Source: Bartonella raoultii (GTDB lineage: Bacteria; Pseudomonadota; Alphaproteobacteria; Rhizobiales; Rhizobiaceae). From it: DNA of 64,000 nucleotides. Made by a program: the position numbers and the translations under genes. The notes under the pieces were generated by a model. That model had not been told where the DNA came from and did not search any database. It saw only the letters and a list, made by a program, of their open reading frames with translations. The DNA lies in the NCBI RefSeq assembly GCF_019659805.1, contig NZ_JAIFRO010000005.1, forward strand, positions 115,927 through 179,926. The letters are read 5' to 3'. Shown piece after piece: positions 8,368 through 17,521 of the stretch (position 1 is the first letter of the stretch; every line of letters starts with the position of its first letter).

Positions 8368-11259
8368 GTGAAGAGTTTGTGTAAAATAATTAACATCATT
8401 TTTATTATAAGCTTCAGTTCTTTTTTTTACCTTACATCTGCACACGCAATTGAGCCCGTTAAAATTTCTCCTCAAGATGCTGCGCTTGATCTCTCAAAAG
8501 CTATCGAAATCCATCGTACAAACAGCTCTATCTTTAAAACCAGCACAGCACCAGGACCAGATGGTATTGTATGGCGCATTGAAGTGCAGGCAAAAAATGA
8601 AAATTTTTCTGGAAATTGGGCTGTTTTTTCTCTTGCAAACCCAACAGATGAACAAATTGATCGTCTCATCGTTGCTCCCCATTATCGCATGGCGCATTCA
8701 GGTTTTCTTTGGCCAGACCTTGGATCAGCACGGATTCAATCTATAACACCAAGTGAAGGTTTTTCTCTCGATCGACAGCCCAGTACAAACTCTGATATTT
8801 TTCGTATTACACTTAACCCTCGTGCTGTTGTTACATTTGTGGCCGAGTTGAACTCTGCAAATCTACCACAAATCTATCTATGGAAACCTGAAGCTTATAA
8901 AGATGTTATAAATTCTTATACACTTTATCATGGCATTCTCCTTGGTATATCAGGTCTTTTAGCACTTTTGTTAACTATTCTTTTCGTTGTTCGTGGAACA
9001 AGTCTCTTTCCTGCAACAGCTGCTATTGCTTGGGCGGTACTCTTTTATATCGGTATTGATTTTAATTTTTTAAATAAATTTTTTGCTGTAACATTAACAA
9101 CACAACCGATCTGGCGTGCTGGTACAGAAGTAGCGCTCGCTGCTACACTTTTTATTTTTCTATTTACCTATCTCTGCCTAAACCGCTGGCACTATCACTT
9201 CAGCTATGGTGCAATTGCTTGGACCATTGCTCTTTGTGGTCTGGGAACATTTGCTGTTTATGATCCAACTAGAGCCGCTGGAATTGCTCGTTTATCATTT
9301 GGTCTTACCGCTGTACTTGGTATTATCTTAATCGGCTATTTTTCAATTCGAAGCTATGATCGTGCCATTATGCTTATCCCAACATGGTTGCTCATTAGCT
9401 TCTGGTGTATTGGTGCCTATGCCTGTATAGCAGGATATTTAAACAATGATATTATTCAGCCAGCATTGGCTGGAGGATTAGTGCTCATTGTTCTTCTTAT
9501 CAGCTTTACTGTTATGCAACAAACTTTCTCCCACAATGCTTTCCATGAAGGAATATTTTCCGATCTAGAACAACAAGTGCTCGCAGCAAAGGGAGCTGGA
9601 AATATTATTTGGGACTGGGATGTCGAGCGTGACCGCATCGTTGTACATCCCAATATGGCAATCCTTTTTGGTACTGATGCTCACAAACTCAATGGTACTA
9701 TGCGCAACTGGATTTCAGCCTTGCATCATGATGACCGTGAACGCTTTCAAGCCGTATTAGATATTACTCTTAAAAATAAAAAAGGACGTATTGATCAAAT
9801 TTTTCGACTTTCTTCCGGTGGTGGTTATTATCATTGGTTTTCTCTCCGCGCACGCCCTGCCATGCAAAAGGAAGGAAAAATTACGCGTGTCATTGGAACC
9901 ATTGTCAATATTACCAATCATAAAAAATCCGAAGAACGCTTATTACATGATGCAATTTATGATAGCTTAACGGGATTGCCTAACCAACAAATCTTCTTCG
10001 ACAGATTACAAAATTATACTTCTTTAGCGAAAGCAAATATAAAAATTAGACCAACTGTTTTTATGATTGATTTTGACAATTTTAGTCAAATTAACCGTAA
10101 ATTAGGTATTGCTGTTGGCGATACTGTACTGCTTATCATAGCACGCCGTTTAAGCCGTCTTATTAATTTTCAAGATACCCTATCACGTCTTTCTGCAGAC
10201 CGTTTTGCAATTATTTTACTCAGTGAAACTGAACCACAGAAAATTGCTGCATTTGCAGAACATCTACACAAAACAATCTCAGCCCCTATTTCACTTACGG
10301 AAAAAAAAATAAAACTTTCAACATCTATTGGGCTGGTTACATGGAGTGAAAGTCGATCAACTGCTAAAGATATTTTAAATGATAGCGAACTCGCAATGAT
10401 CCGTGCAAAACAAATGGGCGGAAACCATATTGAGCCTTTTCGCCCTAATTTTCGCACCTTGGGTCTTGAACATAATACGATGAAAAAAGATATTCATTAT
10501 GCCATAAAGCGTAATGAAATAAAAATTCTTTACCATCCTATTCTTAATTTATCAGATGGACATATTATTGGTTTTGAAACTATCATAGAATGGCATCATC
10601 CAAATTACGGAAATTTAAATATCTCTGATTTTATCAAGACCGTAGAAAATGAAGAAATTATTATGGATTTGGCACAATTTATCATCGATAATGCCATTAT
10701 TGACCTTACAAAGGTACAAGATAAGTTCTCTCAACAATCTTTCTTTATTTCAATCAATTTACCAAGTACGGAAATGGTTCATTCCCGTTTCGTAAGTCAA
10801 TTACGTTCTGCTCTTCTCCGCCATCCGCTCAACAAAGGGAGTTTAATGATAGAAATATCTGAATTTGTATTGAGAAAAAATCCTGAACAATCCGCGCATT
10901 TTCTAAAACAAATTAAAGCATTAGGAATGAATCTTGCACTCGATAATTTTGGAACAGGTTATTCATCACTTGCTTATCTTGTGCGTTATCCATTCGATAT
11001 GGTTAAATTAGACCGTTCACTTATCTCTATCGATTCTGTGAAAAAAAAGCTTGTTCTTAAATCTATTATTCACATGGCAACTGATCTTAATTTACAAATT
11101 ATTGCTGAAGGTGTTGAAACTGAAGAGGAAGCTCTCTTCCTACGTCAAGAAGGATGTAAATACGTTCAAAGTACGCTTATTGCAAAGCCAATTGTTATAG
11201 AAGAACTCATTACTCTCGTTCAAAACCATTTTCCTTATACGATTAAACATAATGAATAA
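8368..11259 (+). CDS. Membrane PAS-GGDEF-EAL protein with degenerate catalytic motifs
   Basis: A 963-aa cyclic-di-GMP-type signalling protein. Residues 1-27 are a signal peptide; 28-180 form a periplasmic sensor (7TMR-DISMED2-like); about 184-390 contain multiple membrane segments (7TMR-DISM-like); 400-525 are a PAS fold; 526-690 a GGDEF domain; 705-955 an EAL domain. The GGDEF signature is replaced by SADRF at 609-613, so cyclase activity is unlikely. In EAL, the motif reads ETI (E737) followed by E741-W742 where R-W is usual, and DDFGTG reads DNFGTG (D859, N860). Phosphodiesterase activity is therefore doubtful; a sensor or binding role is possible. The start is GTG, with GAGAG 9 nt upstream. 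Confidence 0.9.
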   Translation: MKSLCKIINIIFIISFSSFFYLTSAHAIEPVKISPQDAALDLSKAIEIHRTNSSIFKTSTAPGPDGIVWRIEVQAKNENFSGNWAVFSLANPTDEQIDRLIVAPHYRMAHSGFLWPDLGSARIQSITPSEGFSLDRQPSTNSDIFRITLNPRAVVTFVAELNSANLPQIYLWKPEAYKDVINSYTLYHGILLGISGLLALLLTILFVVRGTSLFPATAAIAWAVLFYIGIDFNFLNKFFAVTLTTQPIWRAGTEVALAATLFIFLFTYLCLNRWHYHFSYGAIAWTIALCGLGTFAVYDPTRAAGIARLSFGLTAVLGIILIGYFSIRSYDRAIMLIPTWLLISFWCIGAYACIAGYLNNDIIQPALAGGLVLIVLLISFTVMQQTFSHNAFHEGIFSDLEQQVLAAKGAGNIIWDWDVERDRIVVHPNMAILFGTDAHKLNGTMRNWISALHHDDRERFQAVLDITLKNKKGRIDQIFRLSSGGGYYHWFSLRARPAMQKEGKITRVIGTIVNITNHKKSEERLLHDAIYDSLTGLPNQQIFFDRLQNYTSLAKANIKIRPTVFMIDFDNFSQINRKLGIAVGDTVLLIIARRLSRLINFQDTLSRLSADRFAIILLSETEPQKIAAFAEHLHKTISAPISLTEKKIKLSTSIGLVTWSESRSTAKDILNDSELAMIRAKQMGGNHIEPFRPNFRTLGLEHNTMKKDIHYAIKRNEIKILYHPILNLSDGHIIGFETIIEWHHPNYGNLNISDFIKTVENEEIIMDLAQFIIDNAIIDLTKVQDKFSQQSFFISINLPSTEMVHSRFVSQLRSALLRHPLNKGSLMIEISEFVLRKNPEQSAHFLKQIKALGMNLALDNFGTGYSSLAYLVRYPFDMVKLDRSLISIDSVKKKLVLKSIIHMATDLNLQIIAEGVETEEEALFLRQEGCKYVQSTLIAKPIVIEELITLVQNHFPYTIKHNE

Positions 11260-11300
11260 GATATTCATGTAAAATCAAAAACTGGGAAAATAGTAAAACG

Positions 11301-11903
11301 CTACGCATGCCCCATTTCAGAAGTAAGATGAGCTGGATTTATCCCCATACGAATCAAACTTTCATCGTATTTACGATTTAGATCACTTTCAAAAAGAAAA
11401 CTAGGCGATGTAGAACTAATCAACCAACCATTTGTAGAAATTTCTGCTTCAAGCTGTCCTGCTTTCCATCCGGCATAACCTAATGCGACAAGTGCATGCT
11501 GAGGTCCTTGCTCACAACTGATCGCCTTTAATATATCAATCGTTGCAGTAAAACAGACCTTCTCTGAAATATAAACAGTTTCTTCACAAGCATAATCATC
11601 TGAATGAAGTACAAAACCGCGCGAAGGATCAACAGGCCCACCATAACGTACTGGAAACTTTTTTATCGGTTCAGAAAGATCTTTTTTTTGCCCACTCTTT
11701 ATAATTCCAAGATGAAGCAAAAGCTCTGGAAAATCAATGTGATGTAATTGATTGAGAATAATCCCCATAGCCCCTGCATCAGAATGCGCACAAACATAAA
11801 TCACAGAGCGAATAAAGTGTTTATCATTCATCCCTGGCATTGCAATAAGCAACTGTCCATCCAAAAAGCCGTTACACTGCTTGATCAATCTGTTATTCTC
11901 CAC
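11301..11903 (-). CDS. YqgE/AlgH family protein (UPF0301)
   Basis: A 200-aa protein of the widespread YqgE/AlgH family, whose biochemical function is not established. The family hallmarks are visible: the N-terminal [13 protein letters not shown] segment, the GAMGIILNQ turn, the [16 protein letters not shown] block and the [11 protein letters not shown] block. No signal peptide or membrane segment. It is convergent with the GGDEF-EAL gene (41 bp between stop codons) and divergent from the DsbD-N-like gene (51 bp). Confidence 0.9.
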   Translation of the reverse strand: MENNRLIKQCNGFLDGQLLIAMPGMNDKHFIRSVIYVCAHSDAGAMGIILNQLHHIDFPELLLHLGIIKSGQKKDLSEPIKKFPVRYGGPVDPSRGFVLHSDDYACEETVYISEKVCFTATIDILKAISCEQGPQHALVALGYAGWKAGQLEAEISTNGWLISSTSPSFLFESDLNRKYDESLIRMGINPAHLTSEMGHA

Positions 11904-11954
11904 AATATATGATACAATTTCATTTCGTTAATAGAATAGGAAAATAAAGCTCCA

Positions 11955-12812
11955 ATGAAAAAAATTCAAATATTGATAAGTTTACAAAATATTGTAACTT
12001 TCTTTAAGAAAAAACTTTTTGTCGCTTTAAATTTAGCATGTATCTTTTTAGAATTACTTAACATCCCTGTAAATGCTCAAACAACACAAGAACCCTCTCT
12101 TTTTGCAACATCTTGGTATGAAGCAGAAGGTGGGCGTATTAGATTAGCTATTACTGCGCCCTCTCCTTCCCAAATCAGGAATGGCCTCATTGAAATTGTA
12201 CTCAAACCAGGGTGGAAAACCTACTGGCGTAACCCAGGAAATTCAGGTATGGCACCTTTTTTTCGCTTCAATCAGCAAGTGTCTTATGAACTCTTTTATC
12301 CCATACCACAGCTTTATGAAACAGAAAATGACTGGTCACTTGGCTATAAAGATAAAGTGATATTACCTTTCAGTATTTTGGGTTCAAGCAAAAATTTAAA
12401 TGGCACTTTGACTCTTGGATTGTGTAATAAAATCTGTCTTCCGTTTATTATTAACTTTGATTTTTCACCGTCTATCCTCAAAAACAAACGTCTTCCTGCT
12501 TCTTTACTAAAAAACGCCCAAGCCTCTCTCCCCCGTAAAGCACATCATTCCTTTAAAATCAGTGCTGAAAAAGAAAGCAATACCCTTTTTATAAAAATAC
12601 AAAATAATAACAAAACCATACCTTCCTCTCTCTTTCTAGATGGAGGAGAATTGCAAATTGGACCAGCAAAAAAAGTAAGTGATAACACAGAATATACACT
12701 CTTTAGTGCCCCGCTCTATTTCACGCCAGATGAAATAAACCAAACAATTTTTTATACAATTTCTTTTCCAGATCATGCCTTGAGTGGAACATTCATGCTC
12801 TATACGAAATAA
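11955..12812 (+). CDS. Periplasmic DsbD N-terminal-domain-like protein
   Basis: A 285-aa exported protein resembling the N-terminal, periplasmic DsbD/DsbC-corrector domain (PF11412 type). A hydrophobic stretch at 21-41 serves as signal peptide. The family signature PGWKTYWRNPGNSG is at 85-98, and a Cys pair C157-x3-C161 in LGLCNKICLP matches the redox or structural Cys pair of such domains. No transmembrane reductase core and no thioredoxin domain follow, so this is a stand-alone domain. It may take electrons from a membrane partner elsewhere, or act in protein folding or cytochrome maturation. The role is inferred only from the domain. Confidence 0.75.
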   Translation: MKKIQILISLQNIVTFFKKKLFVALNLACIFLELLNIPVNAQTTQEPSLFATSWYEAEGGRIRLAITAPSPSQIRNGLIEIVLKPGWKTYWRNPGNSGMAPFFRFNQQVSYELFYPIPQLYETENDWSLGYKDKVILPFSILGSSKNLNGTLTLGLCNKICLPFIINFDFSPSILKNKRLPASLLKNAQASLPRKAHHSFKISAEKESNTLFIKIQNNNKTIPSSLFLDGGELQIGPAKKVSDNTEYTLFSAPLYFTPDEINQTIFYTISFPDHALSGTFMLYTK

Positions 12813-12862
12813 CCCCCCTTTCACTATCCAATAATAAAAGAAAAAACTTCCCAAAATAAAAA

Positions 12863-13330
12863 TTATGCCGGAAAACTACCATTTTCGCGATATTCAGTAA
12901 TTGCTTTGCGAGCCAAAGCATCAGCGCGCTCATTATCAGGATGCCCCGCATGCCCTTTTACCCAATGCCATCTAATCGTGTGAAAAGAACAGGCTTCCTC
13001 AAGGGCTTGCCATAGCTCCATATTTTTCACAGTTTTTTTTGATGCCGTACGCCAATTATTCTTCTTCCAGCCTTCAAGCCATATAGATATACCATTACGC
13101 ACATAAATTGAATCTGTATAAAGATCAATCGAACATGATTCTTTCAGCGCCTTTAATGCGCGAATTGCTGCTATCAATTCCATTTGATTGTTGGTTGTGT
13201 GTACTTGCCCACCATAAAGTTCACGTTCATGACCATTCCAGCGTAAAATGACTCCCCATCCTCCAATCCCAGGATTACCTGAGCAAGCACCATCCGTATA
13301 AATCTGAACAACTTTTTTTTGGCTTACCAT
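12863..13330 (-). CDS. rnhA: Ribonuclease HI
   Basis: Cuts the RNA strand of RNA-DNA hybrids, for example in primer and R-loop removal. At 155 aa it matches the bacterial enzyme, and the catalytic set D13, E51, D73, H127 and D137 aligns with the E. coli set at a constant offset of three. It lies 5 bp downstream of thrB on the minus strand, an arrangement (ispH-thrB-rnhA) common in alphaproteobacteria. A second RNase H of type II (rnhB) is at 34.8 kb. Confidence 0.97.
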   Translation of the reverse strand: MVSQKKVVQIYTDGACSGNPGIGGWGVILRWNGHERELYGGQVHTTNNQMELIAAIRALKALKESCSIDLYTDSIYVRNGISIWLEGWKKNNWRTASKKTVKNMELWQALEEACSFHTIRWHWVKGHAGHPDNERADALARKAITEYRENGSFPA

Positions 13331-13335
13331 ATAAT

Positions 13336-14295
13336 TTAAAAACCCAATTCATCTTGTGAAGATACATCACTAAAAAAACAAAGCTTATGCCAATATTCCC
13401 ATGGATCTTTTTTAACGACAAGACTGTCTTCTGGTGTATTGAACCAATCATAAAGACGTGTCAGTAGAAAACGTAAAGATGCACCACGTGCTAATAAAAC
13501 AAAGGCTTTCACTTCTAAAGATATCAATGGTCTTACTTTTTGATAGCTTTCTAATAGCGCGCGTGCTTTCATAAGATTATAAGAATAATCCGGTTCAAAA
13601 CACCAAGCATTCAAGCATATGGCTAAATCATATGCAAAAAAATCATTACAAGAAAAATAAAAATCTATAATACCAGAAAGCTGTTGATTCAGAAAAAAGA
13701 CATTATCATTAAATAGATCAGCATGAATAATGCCTGTTGGCAAATTAGATGGCCAATTCTTTTCTAAAAAAAACAATTCTGTATTAATTTTTTTTTCAAA
13801 TTTTTGAAATAATGGCTCTTTTTTTGTTTGGCAACGTTCCCATAATAATTTCCAATCCGCAATAGAAAGAGTATTTTTACGGCTGAGTGTAAAATCCTGC
13901 CCTGCTAAATGCAATTGCGCTAAATTCGTTCCGACTTCACCACAATGATATCTATTGGGATGGCGAATCCAAACGCCTTCTAAAAAAGTAATAATAGCTG
14001 CAGGACGCCCTGCTAATTCACCGATCATCATCCCATTATTTTGAATAACTGGTTGTGGACAAGGAATTCCACGCTGTTTTAAATGCTGCATAAGACTACA
14101 AAAAAAAGGGAGATCATCTTTTGCAATACGTTTTTCATAAAGTGTTAGAATAAATTTTCCTTCTGTTGTATAAAGTATAAAATTAGAATTTTCGATACCT
14201 TCTTCTATACCTTGATAAGACAAAAGCGAGCCTATTGAGTAACGTGTCAAAAAGGCTTTTAAATCATTTGGATGAATATTTGTATAGACTGCCAT
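13336..14295 (-). CDS. thrB: Homoserine kinase (aminoglycoside-phosphotransferase fold)
   Basis: Phosphorylates L-homoserine with ATP to O-phosphohomoserine, the substrate of ThrC. The 319-aa protein belongs to the APH/choline-kinase-fold class (ThrB2), not the GHMP class: the Brenner motif HADLFNDN is at 191-198 and the metal-binding D211-F follows. The GxPCPxP loop of this subfamily (77-82) is present. It stands between ispH and rnhA with short gaps (23 bp and 5 bp), so the three genes are probably co-transcribed. Together with lysC and thrC it supports a working threonine branch. Confidence 0.93.
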   Translation of the reverse strand: MAVYTNIHPNDLKAFLTRYSIGSLLSYQGIEEGIENSNFILYTTEGKFILTLYEKRIAKDDLPFFCSLMQHLKQRGIPCPQPVIQNNGMMIGELAGRPAAIITFLEGVWIRHPNRYHCGEVGTNLAQLHLAGQDFTLSRKNTLSIADWKLLWERCQTKKEPLFQKFEKKINTELFFLEKNWPSNLPTGIIHADLFNDNVFFLNQQLSGIIDFYFSCNDFFAYDLAICLNAWCFEPDYSYNLMKARALLESYQKVRPLISLEVKAFVLLARGASLRFLLTRLYDWFNTPEDSLVVKKDPWEYWHKLCFFSDVSSQDELGF

Positions 14296-14318
14296 TACTT
14301 TTCTTTCATGATAGGCAT

Positions 14319-15350
14319 TTATGTATCCCCATTTTCTCTTTTTAACATTTCAGCTCGACCATTCACAAAAGCTAGATCTTGAGGTGTCAAAGTAACATCG
14401 CGTAATTCACGACTCACCAAAAATGTTTCTGTTTCCACTACTGTTTCAGCCAACTCTATTGTGACATCATAACGTTCACGAAATGCCGAAATAATTTCAT
14501 CAATAATAATTTCAGGAGCAGAGGCTCCTGCTGAAAGACTTACAACTGAAAGTGCTTTAAAATGATCAAATTTAATTTCATCAGCGCGCTGCACTAAAAT
14601 AGCCTGCTGCGCACCAAACCGCTCAGCAACTTCTACCAAACGTCTCGAATTAGAGGAGTTTGGTGCTCCAACAATTAAAAATAAATCGCTCCCAATTGCC
14701 GCTGCCTTAACAGCATCTTGTCGATTCGTTGTAGCATAGCAAATAGATTCAGCAGCAGGAGCTGCTAATGTTGGAAAACGTCGTTGTAAAATCTCAAGAA
14801 TCCCTGCGGTATCTTCAACAGAAAGTGTTGTTTGTGTCACAAATCCTAATTTTTCTGGATCATTTGGTTGATACTCTAAAGCATCTTTTATCGTTTCAAT
14901 TAATGTGACAGCCCCTTCTGCAAGCTGCCCCATTGTTCCTATTACCTCTGGATGACCAGAATGGCCAATCAAGATAACATGACGGCCATGACGTTGATGT
15001 CGTATTGCTTGTTTATGGACCTTAGAAACCAAAGGACATGTTGCATCAAGATAAAATAGATTATAACGACGAGCCTCTTCAGGTACAGATTTTGGTACAC
15101 CATGAGCAGAAAATACAATGGGTTGACTGCGATGTTCTTTTGGAATCTCATCAAGTTCTTCAACAAAAATAGCCCCGCGTTGTTGCAATCCTTCAACCAC
15201 ATAGCGATTATGTACAATTTCATGACGAACATACACTGGAGCACCATATTTTTTCAATGCAAGAAGGACAATCTGAATAGCACGATCAACTCCTGCACAA
15301 AAACCACGCGGGCCACAAAGACGTATTGTTAAAGGAGGACGTAAAGACAT
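14319..15350 (-). CDS. ispH: 4-hydroxy-3-methylbut-2-enyl diphosphate reductase
   Basis: Last enzyme of the non-mevalonate isoprenoid pathway: reduces HMBPP to IPP and DMAPP using an iron-sulfur cluster. The 343-aa protein has the three cluster Cys residues C18, C105 and C204, the GPRGFCAGVDRAI opening, SAHGVP at 81-86 and the TQTTLS motif at 172-177. The start ATG is preceded by AAGGATG. It is the first gene of a likely ispH-thrB-rnhA operon. dxs, ispE and ispB of the same pathway are also in this window. Confidence 0.97.
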   Translation of the reverse strand: MSLRPPLTIRLCGPRGFCAGVDRAIQIVLLALKKYGAPVYVRHEIVHNRYVVEGLQQRGAIFVEELDEIPKEHRSQPIVFSAHGVPKSVPEEARRYNLFYLDATCPLVSKVHKQAIRHQRHGRHVILIGHSGHPEVIGTMGQLAEGAVTLIETIKDALEYQPNDPEKLGFVTQTTLSVEDTAGILEILQRRFPTLAAPAAESICYATTNRQDAVKAAAIGSDLFLIVGAPNSSNSRRLVEVAERFGAQQAILVQRADEIKFDHFKALSVVSLSAGASAPEIIIDEIISAFRERYDVTIELAETVVETETFLVSRELRDVTLTPQDLAFVNGRAEMLKRENGDT

Positions 15351-15520
15351 AAAACATCCTTAATATCTATATTTTGACTCTATGTTTAAAAAGACTATTT
15401 TTATTGCACACAATAAATGGTGTAAAGAAACGATTGGCAATACCATCCGCTCCTCATCATATATGCTTATAGCATTTTTTCAGGGAAAGCGCTTTAAGTT
15501 TTCTCTCTTATCTTGCTATA

Positions 15521-16465
15521 CTAAACAGTGATAAAAGACCAAACTAGAGATTCAATCAAAAGAATTCCAAAGAGAGCAGCCAAATAAAATAACGAAAAGA
15601 AAAATACTTTTTTTGCCATAAAAATAGTTTCATCATGCGTATTAGCTGTCCACAACCGATAGGTAAAATAGATAAAAATAATGCTTAAAATTGTTGAAAA
15701 AATGCTGTAAAAAATCCCTGCGAAGCCGATAATATAAGGTCCAGCAGCACATATTGCCATAAGAATAGTATAAAAAAAGATCTGTTTTTTTGTTGAAGAT
15801 TCTCCTCGTACATTGGGCATCATAGGAATTCCAGCGGCATCATAATCAAGAGATGAAAAGAGAGAAAGAGACCAAAAATGTGGTGGGGTCCACATAAAAA
15901 TAATTAAAAATAATAAAAAACTCTCAACACTCACTGTCCCTGTTGTGACAGCCCATCCAATCATTGGTGGAAAAGCTCCAGATGCACCGCCAATAACAAT
16001 ATTTTGTGGCGTTATACGCTTTAGCCAAATGGTATAGATAACGACATAAAAGAAAATTGTGAATGCAAGAAAAATTGCTGCAAACCAATTAATGAAAAAC
16101 CCCATAATCAATACGGAAAGCATAGCAAGAATCATACCAAAAATAAAAGCCTTCTTGGAACTAATTCTCCCCATAGGAATGGGACGATTTTTAGTACGTT
16201 CCATCACGGCATCAATGTCAGCATCATACCACATATTCAATGCCCCTGCAGCCCCTCCCCCTACGGCAATACATAAAATTGCTAGAAAACCGTAAAATGG
16301 ATTGATCGAAACAGGTGATACAACTAATCCAACAAAAGCTGTAAATACAACAAGGGACATAACCCGTGGTTTTAATAAAATAATATAATCACCAATACTG
16401 GATTTTGGTGGAATTGATTTACCGTTTACAGCTGATAATTCTCCTGAAACAGACATTCCGTTCAA
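15521..16465 (-). CDS. ctaB: Protoheme IX farnesyltransferase
   Basis: Adds a farnesyl group to heme b to give heme O for terminal oxidases. The 314-aa integral membrane protein has about eight or nine hydrophobic segments and the UbiA-superfamily motif N77-x3-D81-x3-D85 followed by ERTKNRPIPMGR. The start is uncertain: the listed TTG has an AAAGG only 3 nt upstream, while an in-frame ATG three codons later (16456) has it at 12 nt. No cytochrome oxidase genes flank it, unlike the usual alphaproteobacterial cta cluster. Confidence 0.93.
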   Translation of the reverse strand: MNGMSVSGELSAVNGKSIPPKSSIGDYIILLKPRVMSLVVFTAFVGLVVSPVSINPFYGFLAILCIAVGGGAAGALNMWYDADIDAVMERTKNRPIPMGRISSKKAFIFGMILAMLSVLIMGFFINWFAAIFLAFTIFFYVVIYTIWLKRITPQNIVIGGASGAFPPMIGWAVTTGTVSVESFLLFLIIFMWTPPHFWSLSLFSSLDYDAAGIPMMPNVRGESSTKKQIFFYTILMAICAAGPYIIGFAGIFYSIFSTILSIIFIYFTYRLWTANTHDETIFMAKKVFFFSLFYLAALFGILLIESLVWSFITV

Positions 16466-16871
16466 AGACCTTTTCCATTTTTGTCATCCACAAACAAATA
16501 CTGTCTAGCATATGGGCATGACCAATTAATATTATAGCGTTTCTGAGAACATTGAGGATACCTTTCTTATACATATCCCCTCAAAATAGATAGAAATATT
16601 TCTAATAAAAATATCTTTTTCTAGTATACATCATTTTTCACATTATAGGTGTATCATAAAAAGTACATTCTACCAAATATCATAAAGTCATGTTCCAAGC
16701 CTTATTTACACTGCATATAATATCTTGTTTTTCTCATTTTTTTTATTTTTAATATATAAATTAATATATTTGGGGAGATACTGATTTTGTGTTATAGTTC
16801 TCATTTTAAGAATTCATTTTTACGCAAATCTATGTATGATAGTGTGCATATCGATTTGGATAGGATTGTCT
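16466..16871. other. Divergent AT-rich spacer between ctaB and IalB-family gene
   Basis: About 400 bp without a recognisable gene, carrying the promoters of both flanking genes. No dyad or riboswitch stands out. Confidence 0.45.
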
Positions 16872-17411
16872 GTGATATTTTATAAATTGCTAAAAAAAAT
16901 TTTCTTTATTGCTACTATTTTTAACATATTTTATGCTCTTTTTGCCAATTATGCTTTTGCACAAACATCTCATACGCAAAATGTCCCTGCCCCCCAAACC
17001 TATGGAGCATGGACAAAAGTTTGTTCTCTGCCACTGGGAACACCTAATATACAATGTGAAATTGTACAAAATGTACAAACAAAAAATCGCCATGATATTA
17101 CCCTTCGTATTATGTTTTATAAACTTCCTAACAATCAAGGCGCTTTAATGCGTGTTTTTGTTCCAATTCGTGTTGAATTACGTCCTGGTGTCGGAATTAA
17201 AATTGATGATAAAAATATGGGAAAAATGGAATATCGTCGTTGTCTGGGGGATAATTGTGTTGCTGAAGCTTTTCTCAAAGAAGATATTTTACAACTCTTT
17301 TTAAAAGGTAAAATGGCAACTTATTTTATCTTTACAACTCCTGAACAAGCCATTGGAAGCCTCGTTGATCTCCATGGTCTGAGTGATGCCTATGCAGCTT
17401 TACCAACATAA
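16872..17411 (+). CDS. Invasion-associated locus B (IalB) family protein
   Basis: A 179-aa exported protein of the IalB family; the founding member contributes to erythrocyte invasion in Bartonella, and relatives occur across Rhizobiales. I place the start at GTG 16872, with TAGGA six bases upstream, giving a normal signal peptide (KLLKKIFF core ending YAFAQ). The upstream ATG at 16836 lacks a ribosome-binding site. The mature part opens with the family pattern YGAWTKVC, followed by a second Cys (IQCEIVQ) and a later pair RRCLGDNC, probably disulfide-bonded. It stands alone. Being a family member does not prove that it is the invasion gene itself. Confidence 0.85.
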   Translation: MIFYKLLKKIFFIATIFNIFYALFANYAFAQTSHTQNVPAPQTYGAWTKVCSLPLGTPNIQCEIVQNVQTKNRHDITLRIMFYKLPNNQGALMRVFVPIRVELRPGVGIKIDDKNMGKMEYRRCLGDNCVAEAFLKEDILQLFLKGKMATYFIFTTPEQAIGSLVDLHGLSDAYAALPT

Positions 17412-17521
17412 ATAGAATTTAAATACATTACACAATGAAAAACGCATAATCTATTCTTACATCGGCTCCAACAAAACAAATGAAAATCTTTTCATCCCTC
17501 CATAAAATAGGATAAAATTTT

